Made by a program: the position numbers and the translations under genes. The notes beneath the pieces are model-generated. The model saw only the letters and a program-made list of their open reading frames with translations, was not told the DNA's origin and ran no database searches. Positions 1 through 11,228 of a stretch of 64,000 nucleotides of DNA are shown piece by piece (positions within the stretch are counted from its first letter, which is position 1; the number at the start of each line of letters is the position of its first letter). The stretch is from Nostoc sphaeroides (GTDB lineage: Bacteria; Cyanobacteriota; Cyanobacteriia; Cyanobacteriales; Nostocaceae), in contig NZ_CP031941.1 of assembly GCF_003443655.1 (NCBI RefSeq), positions 3,904,501-3,968,500 of the forward strand, in the 5' to 3' direction.

Positions 1-260
1 TTTCAGTCAAAACAATTCAAAATTCAAAATTATTAATTCAAAATTGCAATCAGTGGGGGCTTGAAACCCACCACTGATTGTAGACCACTGATTTTAAAAA
101 TCAGTGGGGGCTTGTACCCAGAATTAATTAATTCAAAATTATTCTTATTCTTCCTAACAGAATTTTGAATTTTGAATTTTGAATTCAAAAAACGGTCATC
201 AGTCATCAGTCATCAGTCATCAGTCATCAGTCATCAGTCATCAGTCATCAGTCATCAGGT
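1..260. repeat. Dispersed and heptamer repeats at window start
   Basis: Two copies of the 15-mer ATCAGTGGGGGCTTG lie at 49-63 and 100-114, with reverse-complement pieces (CCACTGAT) between them, so the stretch can fold into hairpins. At 195-257 the heptamer GTCATCA is repeated nine times without interruption. This is a short tandem repeat of the kind common in heterocystous cyanobacteria. An open frame runs through it, but it only translates the heptamers and I do not treat it as a gene. Confidence 0.85.
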
Positions 261-309
261 AAATGTACAATATTATTTGCGTAACAGCTTAATATTCTTG
301 TGCCTACCA

Positions 310-352
310 AAAAATGAGGGCATAGGCAACTTAATAACTTGCCAATACCCTC
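310..352 (-). terminator. Intrinsic terminator of metK
   Basis: Read on the minus strand, arms GAGGG...GGCAA and TTGCC...CCCTC form a long interrupted stem, followed by ATTTTTT. It starts about 40 bases downstream of the metK stop codon, the expected place and orientation. Confidence 0.75.
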
Positions 353-389
353 AAATAAATATGCTAAGTTTTTGCAGTAGCGTATAACT

Positions 390-1664
390 CTAAGTTAGTG
401 CCTGAGCAACTACTGCCGAAAGTGACTCGTTTGCTGCTTGCTTCAACAATTCGGCTTTATCGGTCTGTTCCCAAGGTAAGTCTAAATCAGCCCGCCCAAA
501 ATGACCGTAAGCCGCGACGTCCTGATAAAAACGTCCGCCTCGTTCACTTGGTAAGTTACGTAAGTTGAAGGTATGAATAATCCCCGCTGGACGGAGTTCA
601 AAGTGCTTGTTGATTAATTCCAGTAAGGTTTCTTCATCCACTTTGCCAGTGCCAAAGGTATCCACTAGGATACTTGTTGGTCGTGCTACACCAATCGCAT
701 AGGATAGCTGAATTTCAACTTTTTCTGCCAAACCGGCGGCGACAATATTTTTCGCCACATAACGAGCGGCATAAGCCGCAGAGCGGTCTACCTTCGTGGG
801 GTCTTTGCCAGAAAAAGCGCCGCCACCATGCCGTGAATAACCACCGTAGGTGTCAACAATTATTTTCCGTCCTGTCAGACCAGAGTCTCCTTGAGGGCCA
901 CCAACGACAAATTTGCCAGTGGGGTTGACTAAAAAACGTGTTTCCTCATTAGGTTTAACGTCAATGTCGCCAAAAACAGGTTCGACCACTGCTAACCAGA
1001 GGTCTTGTTTAATTTTGGCTTGTACAGCCGCCTCATCCGTGATTTCCCCAATACTGGCTGTATGCTGGGTAGAAATCAAGATAGTATCAATACCTACTGG
1101 GCGTCCATCTTCGTAGATCACAGTTACTTGGGTTTTACCGTCAGGACGCAGGTATGGCAGCTCACCTGTTTTGCGGACTGCTGCCAATCGGCGAGCAATG
1201 CGGTGGGCGAGACTGATGGGTAAGGGCATCAGTTCTGGTGTTTCGTTGCTGGCAAAACCGAACATTATACCTTGATCGCCCGCGCCAATTTTGTCAAATT
1301 GTTCATCACTATCTTGTTCGCGGGTTTCTTGGGCGGTGTTAACGCCTTGGGCGATATCGGGTGATTGTTCGTCTAAAGCTAGCAGAACACTGGTGCTGTT
1401 AGCAGAAAAGCCATTATCGGCATTGGTATAGCCAATTTCGGCAATTTTTTTGCGGGCAAGATTAACGAAATTCACATTGGCTTTGGTGGTTATTTCGCCA
1501 GTGATTAGTACCAAACCAGTATTAACTACTACTTCAGCAGCGACACGACTGCTGGGGTCTTGTGTCAGTAGGGCATCTAGAATGGTATCAGAAATCTGAT
1601 CGCAGATTTTATCTGGATGACCTTCGGTGACTGACTCGGAGGTAAATAAATATCGACGAGACAA
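390..1664 (-). CDS. metK: S-adenosylmethionine synthetase
   Basis: MetK (424 aa, normal bacterial length of about 380-425) makes S-adenosylmethionine from methionine and ATP in the cytoplasm. Visible family motifs are [12 protein letters not shown] near the N-terminus, the ATP-site motif [12 protein letters not shown] in the first third, and [16 protein letters not shown] in the middle (P-loop-like). The ATG is preceded by AGGAGGAA on the minus strand, which fixes the start. It stands alone, with an intrinsic terminator just downstream and a MITE-like element (1732-1890) in its upstream region, so its promoter must lie within or beyond that element. I see nothing odd in the protein. Confidence 0.97.
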   Translation of the reverse strand: MSRRYLFTSESVTEGHPDKICDQISDTILDALLTQDPSSRVAAEVVVNTGLVLITGEITTKANVNFVNLARKKIAEIGYTNADNGFSANSTSVLLALDEQSPDIAQGVNTAQETREQDSDEQFDKIGAGDQGIMFGFASNETPELMPLPISLAHRIARRLAAVRKTGELPYLRPDGKTQVTVIYEDGRPVGIDTILISTQHTASIGEITDEAAVQAKIKQDLWLAVVEPVFGDIDVKPNEETRFLVNPTGKFVVGGPQGDSGLTGRKIIVDTYGGYSRHGGGAFSGKDPTKVDRSAAYAARYVAKNIVAAGLAEKVEIQLSYAIGVARPTSILVDTFGTGKVDEETLLELINKHFELRPAGIIHTFNLRNLPSERGGRFYQDVAAYGHFGRADLDLPWEQTDKAELLKQAANESLSAVVAQALT

Positions 1665-1731
1665 AGGAAATTCCTCCTGACTTGAGTTTTTTCGCTGACT
1701 AAATGTGAGTATTTAGTTCAACTACCTAAAT

Positions 1732-1890
1732 TTAACGTGAGTTCGACCAACCTTTCCCTGACCTGAACTTTAGTTCAAGTCTGTCCCTCAAGCTATCGGA
1801 GAGGGACGGTTTTGAGTAGTAAAACCTCTTAGAGGTCTTTTGATTCACCTCGTTAGGCGAACACCACATAAGTTGTTGAACTTACATTAA
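1732..1890. repeat. MITE-like element, family TTAACGTGAGTTCGAC
   Basis: Imperfect terminal inverted repeats run TTAACGTGAGTTCGACCAAC (left, 1732) and GTTGTTGAACTTACATTAA (right, to 1890). Between them are four successive hairpins: TGAACT/AGTTCA, GTCCCTC/GAGGGAC, CCTCT/AGAGG and TTCACCT/AGGCGAA. A second family member lies at 19033-19182. The remaining metK-prk spacer (1891-2032) is AT-rich and shows nothing else. Confidence 0.7.
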
Positions 1891-2032
1891 TTTATGAAAT
1901 CATAACAATATTTATACTTCAGTAGTTAGTATCTTCTGAATATTGATAAAAACCAGTAGCTATAAGGTAAGTATCTTTAAAAAAGATAAATCTATGCTAA
2001 TTATTTTGTGATTAAAATGTATTTAATAACAC

Positions 2033-2062
2033 AAAAAAAGGGACACCCGAAAGCGCCCCCAC
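2033..2062 (-). terminator. Intrinsic terminator of prk
   Basis: On the minus strand GGGGCGC...GGGTGTCCC can form a 7-bp stem (two G-U pairs) followed by TTTTTTT, 25-55 bases past the prk stop codon. Confidence 0.7.
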
Positions 2063-2087
2063 AAGCTTTGATAGAAACACTGCTGCT

Positions 2088-3092
2088 TTAAACTTGAACT
2101 GCTAACTTTGCTTCCGTAGCTGTTAGGCGCTCATAAGCAGCACGCATTTTCAAACCGGTAAGCACTTGGAAGAAACCAGTACCATTATTGGAACCTGGAT
2201 ACTCGCGGTGCTGGAGTAACAAGTGAGTCAATTCACCCTGATATTTAGTGGATGTATTGCTAAGATGGGTTTCGATATAAATTACTTCTTCCAAGTTGTC
2301 AAATTGACCATCGACCTCTAGTACTGAGACATAGCGGCCGTAGTAAACATCTGAACCGTAGTACAGTTGCATACCAGGATAAGAACAGGTCAGTTTGCGT
2401 CCACAAGGAGTCCAATTGATTGTTGACCCTTCATCAAATAGGTAGGTTGGATCAAAGCCTTCCTTACCTTCGCGCTGAAGCATACGTACCCGCAAGACTC
2501 TGCGCTCCGTGTCGTTTTTGATTAAGTTGGTGGGTAATACTTGCAGAACCACATCAGCAAATTCTCTTTGTGGTTCGATAAACTTATCAAAGTCAGGTTT
2601 GCGGGAATTGATTTGCGCTAAGACATCTTCGTAGCGATGACCGCGTTCAGCCATATCTCGCTGGATTTTCCAGGCAATTTTGACTTCATCGCTAATATCA
2701 AAATAAACACTAAAGTCGATTAGCGATCGCACCCGCTCATCATATAAAGGATGCAGCCCTTCAACAACTATAATATGATTCGGCTCAATCCGTTCTGGCG
2801 GATCAATTAAGCCAGTTTCGTGGTTATAAATCGGCTTATCAATCCCTTGACCACTTTTGAGCGCTTTAATTTGCTCATACATCAGGTCAAAATTGTTTGC
2901 TCTGGGGTCTAATGCCGTTATCCCAGTTTCTTTACGCTGTTTGCGATCTAGGGAATGATAGTCATCCAAGCAAATGACTGTCATTAAATCTTCACCAAAC
3001 AAATCAATCAAACGACGCAAAAACGTAGATTTCCCGCACCCAGAGTCTCCGGCTACTCCAATCAGTACCACGCGTTCCGGCTTATTTGTCAT
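2088..3092 (-). CDS. prk: Phosphoribulokinase
   Basis: Phosphoribulokinase (334 aa) phosphorylates ribulose 5-phosphate to RuBP, the CO2 acceptor of the Calvin cycle. The P-loop GVAGDSGCGKST spans residues 12-23. Cys19 in the P-loop and Cys41 in VICLDDYHS match the thioredoxin-regulated pair, and a second pair in TPCGRKLTC matches the C-terminal cysteines that contact CP12/GAPDH in the family. So the enzyme should be light/redox regulated (family knowledge). The ATG is preceded by GAGGAGA. The gene is monocistronic with its own terminator. Confidence 0.97.
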   Translation of the reverse strand: MTNKPERVVLIGVAGDSGCGKSTFLRRLIDLFGEDLMTVICLDDYHSLDRKQRKETGITALDPRANNFDLMYEQIKALKSGQGIDKPIYNHETGLIDPPERIEPNHIIVVEGLHPLYDERVRSLIDFSVYFDISDEVKIAWKIQRDMAERGHRYEDVLAQINSRKPDFDKFIEPQREFADVVLQVLPTNLIKNDTERRVLRVRMLQREGKEGFDPTYLFDEGSTINWTPCGRKLTCSYPGMQLYYGSDVYYGRYVSVLEVDGQFDNLEEVIYIETHLSNTSTKYQGELTHLLLQHREYPGSNNGTGFFQVLTGLKMRAAYERLTATEAKLAVQV

Positions 3093-5748
<2,656 letters not shown>

Positions 5749-5750
<2 letters not shown>

Positions 5751-5881
5751 GGGACTTCCAAGTAAAAAAATATTCCATTGCTATTGTTCACTGTTGACCG
5801 TTGACGGTTCACGGGTTTTCAGTCAACAGTCAACAGTCAACAACTTGAATGTGGAATAATTTATTTTTTGGAGTTCCCTAA
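5749..5881. repeat. MITE-like element, family AGGGACTTCCAAG
   Basis: Terminal arms AGGGACTTCCAAGTAAAAAA and (reverse complement) AGGGAACTCCAAAAAATAAA enclose copies of the AGTCAACA repeat. The left end overlaps the TAA stop of petH. A second member lies at 45023-45149. Confidence 0.75.
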
Positions 5882-5883
5882 AT

Positions 5884-5914
5884 TAGTCATTAGTCATTAG
5901 TCATTAGTCATTAG
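5884..5914. repeat. (TAGTCAT)n heptamer repeat
   Basis: Four perfect copies of TAGTCAT plus a partial copy, followed by GACAAAG/GACAAAT heptamers. The same repeat recurs at 14803-14826 and 54978-55020. Confidence 0.85.
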
Positions 5915-6029
5915 TTTTAGACAGAGGACAAAGGACAAATGACAAAATGACAAAGGAAGCAGGATAATCAGTAGGTAGGGCAAACGCTCTACCTACAATT
6001 GTTATTGGTGATAATTGGGTGCAAAAATT

Positions 6030-7316
6030 GTGGGTGTGAAACTAGGAATACTGGGATTAGGCACCGTGGGAACGGGAACAGTGCAGTTGTTGCAAGATAG
6101 CGCTGGGCGTCACCCATTGTTGCAAGAGATAGAAATCTATCGTGTGGGAGTGCGATCGCTAGATAAGCCCCGTGGAGTAGAATTGTCTACGGAAGTCTTA
6201 ACTACAGATTTAGAATCAATTGTCAACGATCCGGCGGTAGATATAGTTGTCGAGGTAATGGGTGGACTGGAGCCGGCGCGATCGCTCATCCTCAAAGCTT
6301 TAAGTAATGGAAAGCATGTAGTCACTGCCAATAAAGCAGCGATCGCCCGCTTTGGGGCGGAAATTTTCACAACGGCTAATGAAGCTGGCGTATACGTCAT
6401 GTTAGAAGCTGCTGTGGGTGGTGGCATTCCGGTGATTCAACCCCTAAAGCAGTCGTTAAGTGTTAACCGTATTCATACGGTAACAGGCATCGTGAACGGT
6501 ACAACGAACTACATACTGACACGGATGCAGACCGAAGGTAGCAACTTCAATGATGTTTTAGCTGATGCCCAGCGATTGGGTTATGCTGAGGCTGACCCCA
6601 CAGCCGATGTGGATGGCTTAGACGCAGCAGATAAAATTGCTATTCTGGCATCATTAGGCTTTGGTGGACGCATCAACTTACAAGATGTTTATACTGAGGG
6701 GATTCGGCAAGTTAGCAAAACAGATATTGCTTATGCTGAAAAATTGGGATTTGTGATTAAATTGTTGGCGATCGCTAAACGTGATACTCCCTCATCTCCC
6801 CTTTCTGTGAGAGTTCACCCTACCTTAGTGCCCCAAGCCCACCCTTTGGCTAGCATCAACGGCGTTTACAATGCCATTCTTGTGGAAGGAGAACCAATTG
6901 GGCAAGTAATGTTTTTTGGCCCCGGTGCTGGTGCTGGTGCAACCGCCAGTGCTGTAACATCAGATATTTTGAATTTAATTGCTGTCCTCAAAACCAATAC
7001 AGCAGTTGCAAATCCATTATTAGCTTGTGGACATCAGGAATACTGCGAAATTGCGCCGATGGCAGAATTGATCACTCGGTTTTATGCCCGTTTTCTCACC
7101 AATGACCAACCGGGAGTTATTGGTAAATTGGGTACTTGCTTTGGTAACTATGGCGTTAGCATAGAGTCAATTGTCCAAACTGGCTTTCAAGGGGAACTAG
7201 CAGAGATTGTAGTTGTTACTCATGATGTGCGGGAAGGTAATTTTCGGCAAGCTTTGGCAGAAATTCGGAATTTGTCAGCGATCGAAAGCATTCCCAGCTT
7301 ACTCCGTGTACTTTGA
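6030..7316 (+). CDS. hom: Homoserine dehydrogenase
   Basis: Reduces aspartate semialdehyde to homoserine with NAD(P)H on the way to threonine and methionine. The N-terminal Rossmann motif LGLGTVGTG is clear. The central catalytic region includes ANKA, GIVNGTTNYIL and an ADVDGLDAADK stretch. The last 80 residues form an ACT domain (FLTNDQPGVIGKL), the usual site of threonine feedback inhibition. I choose GTG 6030 (MGVKLGILG, 428 aa); TTG 6015 and GTG 6036 are alternatives and none has a strong Shine-Dalgarno. It is monocistronic. The spacer upstream is repeat DNA. Confidence 0.94.
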   Translation: MGVKLGILGLGTVGTGTVQLLQDSAGRHPLLQEIEIYRVGVRSLDKPRGVELSTEVLTTDLESIVNDPAVDIVVEVMGGLEPARSLILKALSNGKHVVTANKAAIARFGAEIFTTANEAGVYVMLEAAVGGGIPVIQPLKQSLSVNRIHTVTGIVNGTTNYILTRMQTEGSNFNDVLADAQRLGYAEADPTADVDGLDAADKIAILASLGFGGRINLQDVYTEGIRQVSKTDIAYAEKLGFVIKLLAIAKRDTPSSPLSVRVHPTLVPQAHPLASINGVYNAILVEGEPIGQVMFFGPGAGAGATASAVTSDILNLIAVLKTNTAVANPLLACGHQEYCEIAPMAELITRFYARFLTNDQPGVIGKLGTCFGNYGVSIESIVQTGFQGELAEIVVVTHDVREGNFRQALAEIRNLSAIESIPSLLRVL

Positions 7317-7478
7317 GATTAGTCGGGAGTGAAGCTCGTCAACTTGCTTTGCTCCAATTCTTAATTACCTCAAAGGATTACAATCTCCATTTTATACAAA
7401 CCAAGCTGCGAGTAAAACTTGGTTAAGTACGCAAGCTAAACTAAAAAATAAACTTCACCCCAGCGCGAGGCTAGACTT

Positions 7479-8177
7479 ATGACCTCTGCAACCGATCCAT
7501 CCACCGCCTTCACCCCGTTCCCAGACCATACACAACTTCCTGAGTCTGATGGTACTTTCGTGAAAAACTTTCAGGAACATCCCCAAAGCATTCTCTTAAC
7601 AGACTCGATTAAACCGATATTACAAAAACGTCATCCTGATGGGCAATACTGTATTGGTCAAGATAGCGGTATCTACTGGCGCATCACTGACCCCCCAGAA
7701 AAAGGCGCAGAAGCACCAGACTGGTTTTATGTAGGGAATGTACCCCCTACTCTAGATGGGCAAACGCGCAGGTCTTATGTATTATGGCGAGAATTTATTG
7801 CCCCATTAATTGCCTTAGAATTTGTTTCTGGGGATGGTAGTGAGGAGCGAGATAAAACTCCTTGGAAGGGGAAATTTTGGATTTATGAGCAGGTGATTCG
7901 TCCTCCCTTCTACGGCATTTATGAAGTGAATAAAGCCAGTGTAGAAGTTTATGAATTAATTGGTGGACAATATCAGTTATTAACAGCAAATGAACGCGGA
8001 CATTATCCCATAAATCCTTTAGGAGTTGAGTTAGAAATTTGGCAGGGACAATATTACACTATGGAATTACCTTGGCTACGCTGGTGGGATTTGGAAGGTA
8101 ATTTGTTGTTGACTGGTGAAGAAAGAGCCGATCGCTTGACTGCTCAACTGCGTAGACGCGGAGCGGCTTGTCGTTAG
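7479..8177 (+). CDS. Uma2-family (DUF820) nuclease-like protein
   Basis: A 232-aa member of the Uma2/DUF820 family, which has a PD-(D/E)XK restriction-endonuclease-like fold and is hugely expanded in cyanobacteria; its substrate is unknown. The core signature LEFVSGDGSEERD followed by KFWIYEQ and PPFYGIYEV sits at residues 108-150. The last residues (RRRGAAC) and the stop codon are encoded by a dispersed repeat (about 8150-8191, GCGTAGACGCGGAGCGG) that continues past the gene, so the C-terminus has probably been remodelled by repeat insertion. Confidence 0.8.
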   Translation: MTSATDPSTAFTPFPDHTQLPESDGTFVKNFQEHPQSILLTDSIKPILQKRHPDGQYCIGQDSGIYWRITDPPEKGAEAPDWFYVGNVPPTLDGQTRRSYVLWREFIAPLIALEFVSGDGSEERDKTPWKGKFWIYEQVIRPPFYGIYEVNKASVEVYELIGGQYQLLTANERGHYPINPLGVELEIWQGQYYTMELPWLRWWDLEGNLLLTGEERADRLTAQLRRRGAACR

Positions 8178-8224
8178 ACATCGCTAGGCATCGAACCAGA
8201 AGCATAATCCTGACCAAAAATCAA

Positions 8225-9355
8225 CTATTTATTCACATCCAGCAACTGCGAAGTTTCTAACCGACTCATCCACTTCTCTAAATAAACTCGATTACCTTTT
8301 TCCTCATTTGGATCTTTAGTATCCAAAGGATAAGGCATCAGTCCCAAAATCGTTGCTGTTGTTACGCAAAACATCGATTTTTGGAAACTCATACAAATTT
8401 GTACCCGCAAATCATCTTCACCCCGAAGACTATGACGATAAATTTCGTGCAAATACTCTGGAAGATAATGACGCATATCCTGCATCAACAAGGTGGGAGG
8501 AATACCGGCGCCGCCGATGGGTAAAGGATCTGCATACAATGCCCCATATTGAAATCGAGTTTGATCTGGGGGAATTTGATATCCTTGGGCGTTGTATGAA
8601 ACTGTCCCGTGGAAAGGAGTTCCTCGGAAAAATACTGCTTCTACATAAGGTATTGCTGTATCTGCTAAAAAGGTCAAACCAACGCTTTTGGGAATAATTT
8701 CATAGACCTCACCTCGAATTTTGACGGCGTAGGTAATTGGGTTTAATGCATTTGCCACTAACCCTGCTTTAATGTGTTCTACAACTTGGGGAATCGATTT
8801 GATTTTGCCTTGGTCGTAGAGGTCTGATAAGCTAAGGAAGATATCGGCCATTACTCGCCAGAATTGACCTAAACCGGTGTAGTAAGCAGAGACGCGCAAG
8901 TGTTCTGTTAAGAAATCTGGAAACAGTTGGTTAATACCCGGAATGAAAGGATTATTTTTAAATTTGACGGCGATAACGGCTTGGGCTTTTTCTTTAAATT
9001 CTTTTGTATCTAAATAGGCATCTAATCCGCCGCCACCGTGCCACATCATGGCTTTCAGACAATACTCGGCATATTCAAAATTAATTCGGTCATGCCACCA
9101 ATGCCGGAGTAATTTCTGAAAAGAAACCTCTCCATTAAAGTATTTAAAAAATGGGAAAAATATTAAAAACTGATGCTCGGCAATATAATTAAGATTTTTT
9201 GAATAGGCATCTAAAACTACGCCATAACTTTTAAGAATACCAACAACTTCCAGGACATTTTCTGGATTATCCGGGAGTAATGCCTCTCCTTTTTGCAAAC
9301 GTTCAATATACTCAGCTAAGGGATTGTGAACCGCTTTATTTTTAATAGTTACCAT
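8225..9355 (-). CDS. cupB: CO2 hydration protein of NDH-1MS' (CupB/ChpX type)
   Basis: Subunit of a specialised NDH-1 complex on the thylakoid that converts CO2 to bicarbonate. The start is ATG 9355 (MVTIKNKAVH, 376 aa) with GGAGAG upstream; an upstream ATG would only translate repeat DNA. The family is recognisable from the LRHWWHDRINFEYAEYCLKA segment and its position right after ndhD and ndhF genes. Its length is close to CupB (about 390 aa) and shorter than CupA (about 440), so I favour the constitutive low-affinity system; CupA cannot be strictly excluded. It is the last gene of the ndhF-ndhD-cup cluster. Confidence 0.85.
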   Translation of the reverse strand: MVTIKNKAVHNPLAEYIERLQKGEALLPDNPENVLEVVGILKSYGVVLDAYSKNLNYIAEHQFLIFFPFFKYFNGEVSFQKLLRHWWHDRINFEYAEYCLKAMMWHGGGGLDAYLDTKEFKEKAQAVIAVKFKNNPFIPGINQLFPDFLTEHLRVSAYYTGLGQFWRVMADIFLSLSDLYDQGKIKSIPQVVEHIKAGLVANALNPITYAVKIRGEVYEIIPKSVGLTFLADTAIPYVEAVFFRGTPFHGTVSYNAQGYQIPPDQTRFQYGALYADPLPIGGAGIPPTLLMQDMRHYLPEYLHEIYRHSLRGEDDLRVQICMSFQKSMFCVTTATILGLMPYPLDTKDPNEEKGNRVYLEKWMSRLETSQLLDVNK

Positions 9356-9494
9356 TGATATCTCTCCAAAAAATTTAGGTATTGGGGATTGAGTACTGGG
9401 TACTGGGTACTGGGCATTGGGCATTGGGCATTGGGAAAACTCTTTCCCGTTTCCAGTCCCTAGTCACTAATCCCTAATCCCCATTCCCTACTCC

Positions 9495-11000
9495 CTAATC
9501 CTTAGCCCCCATTGCTTTATCCAAGGACACTGCTACTACTACGTTTTGGCTATTCACCATTGCTGTAATTGTTGGTTCAGTCCAGCGTGCTAACCAACCA
9601 GGTTGAATGCCGAAAATTACAATCAGCACAGCTAAAATTGCAGCCGGGGCGCGATCGCTCCAATACACCCGTGGTAAGTTGATAACTTGTGCAGACAAGC
9701 GTCCAAAAAAAGCACGGTTGAGAAGTATGAGGAAGTAAACCGCAGTTAAGCCGGTACCAATCATTGATAGCAGCGTTTGCACTGGAAAAACTGGGAAACT
9801 ACCCCGAAAAACGATGAATTCGGAAATAAAACCTAGCATTCCCGGTATCCCTGCGCTAGCCATAACTCCCACAACAATTAAGCTACCAATTACGGGCATA
9901 CCGCGTTCTGGGTTCAGCAGTCCTTGGAGAACTTCTAAATCCCGGCTTCCGGCTTTTTTATACACAACTCCTACCAGCAAAAACAGCATGGCGGAAATCA
10001 AGCCGTGGCTAATCATCTCCATAACAGCACCCAACACACTTAATGGTGTGGAAGCCGCGGCCGCTAAAAGCACGTAGCCCATGTGTCCAATAGAACTGTA
10101 TGCTACCATTTTTTTCATATCGGTTTGAGCGATCGCGCAGGATGCACCATAGAGTACACTCACTACTGCCCAAGTCGCTAACCAAGGAGCCACATAAGCC
10201 CAAGCTTCTGGTAACAAGTTCATGCCAAACCGCAGTAAGCCATAAGTTCCCAACTTCAACAACACTCCAGCCAACAGCACAGAAATTGGTGTAGAAGCTT
10301 CAACGTGAGCATCTGGCAACCAAGTATGGAAGGGAACCAAAGGAATTTTAATCCCGAAACCTACCAAAATTCCCCCTAGCAGTAAAAGCTGTGTCGCTAG
10401 AGGTAGAGTCGTAGGGTTCAAGGTTGCTAGTGCAAAGCTAGAGGAACCACTCAGCCAAACCATGCCGAGAAAACTTGCCAAAATCAAGATTCCCGAAACG
10501 GCAGTATAAATGAGAAATTTTGTTGCAGCATAACCCCGCTTCTCCCCACCCCAAATAGCTATCAACAGATATAGCGGAATTAGTTCCAATTCGTAAAATA
10601 AGAAAAATAATAGTAAATCCTGTGCCAGAAAAGCTCCAGTCACCCCAGCGCTTAATAATAGTATCAAAGAGTAATAAAATTTAGGACGCTGTAGGGATTC
10701 ATCGCTGCTGTAAATGGCAATGCAAGTTAACAATGCATTCAAAACCAGCAGTGGCAAAGATAAACCATCTATTCCCAAGTTATAGTTCAAGCCTAAAACA
10801 TCTATCCAGGGGACAGACTCGGCAAACTGTTGAGTGATTTCTCCTGGATGAAACTGAATTGCTAGTACGATTGTCCACAAGAAAGCGATACTGGCAAAGA
10901 CTAAAGCCACACCACGGGCAAATTTACCATTGATGCCAGACGGCGAGAAACCAATTAAAGCTGCGCCGATTAACAGCACCAGAATTAAAACACTAAGCAT
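9495..11000 (-). CDS. ndhD4: NAD(P)H dehydrogenase subunit NdhD (NdhD4-like)
   Basis: A 501-aa antiporter-like, 13-14-helix membrane subunit of thylakoid NDH-1. Family hallmarks are the FYELELIPLYLLIAIWG segment (essential Glu in TM5) and PFHTWLPDAHVEASTP with the conserved Lys just before it (GFGIKIPLVP). It lies between ndhF and the cup gene, the arrangement of CO2-uptake NDH-1 modules. The specific D4 assignment comes from this context and the cupB-length neighbour, not from a phylogeny. Confidence 0.85.
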   Translation of the reverse strand: MLSVLILVLLIGAALIGFSPSGINGKFARGVALVFASIAFLWTIVLAIQFHPGEITQQFAESVPWIDVLGLNYNLGIDGLSLPLLVLNALLTCIAIYSSDESLQRPKFYYSLILLLSAGVTGAFLAQDLLLFFLFYELELIPLYLLIAIWGGEKRGYAATKFLIYTAVSGILILASFLGMVWLSGSSSFALATLNPTTLPLATQLLLLGGILVGFGIKIPLVPFHTWLPDAHVEASTPISVLLAGVLLKLGTYGLLRFGMNLLPEAWAYVAPWLATWAVVSVLYGASCAIAQTDMKKMVAYSSIGHMGYVLLAAAASTPLSVLGAVMEMISHGLISAMLFLLVGVVYKKAGSRDLEVLQGLLNPERGMPVIGSLIVVGVMASAGIPGMLGFISEFIVFRGSFPVFPVQTLLSMIGTGLTAVYFLILLNRAFFGRLSAQVINLPRVYWSDRAPAAILAVLIVIFGIQPGWLARWTEPTITAMVNSQNVVVAVSLDKAMGAKD

Positions 11001-11064
11001 AGACGGAATTCAGTTAAGGGGAGCAGGGGAAGCAGGGGAAGCAGGGGGAGAGTAAAAACTTTTA

Positions 11065-11220
11065 ACTTCTAACTCCTGTACAGACGCGATTAATCGCGTC
11101 TCTACTTCTAACTCTTGTACAGACGCGATTAATCGCGTCTCTACTTCTAACTCTTGTACAGACGCGATTCATCGCGTCTCTACTTCTAACTCTTGTACAG
11201 ACGCGATTCATCGCGTCTCC
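11065..11220. repeat. Four tandem 39-bp units carrying a 20-bp palindrome
   Basis: Four units of 39 bp (ACTTCTAACTCTTGTACAG...) are directly repeated with only a few substitutions. Each contains the palindrome AGACGCGATTAATCGCGTCT or its variant with TTCATC. They fill the ndhF4-ndhD4 spacer. There are no unique spacers, so this is not a CRISPR array. Confidence 0.9.
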
Positions 11221-11228
11221 TAACTCGC

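Noticed and set aside
172..387. 71-codon open frame at window start
   Set aside because: It translates the GTCATCA heptamers (SVISHQ units) and continues into the metK terminator; no Shine-Dalgarno.
1732..1890. Row of hairpins upstream of metK as a SAM riboswitch
   Set aside because: The hairpins lie inside inverted ends shared with a MITE-like element at 19033-19182, and no SAM-riboswitch core could be recognised. A repeat explains them better.
9356..9424. Longer N-terminus for the CO2 hydration protein
   Set aside because: The extra codons translate a CCCAGTA-type repeat, and GGAGAG precedes the ATG at 9355.
11065..11220. Direct repeats as a CRISPR array
   Set aside because: The four 39-bp units are contiguous with no unique spacers, and no cas gene is near.
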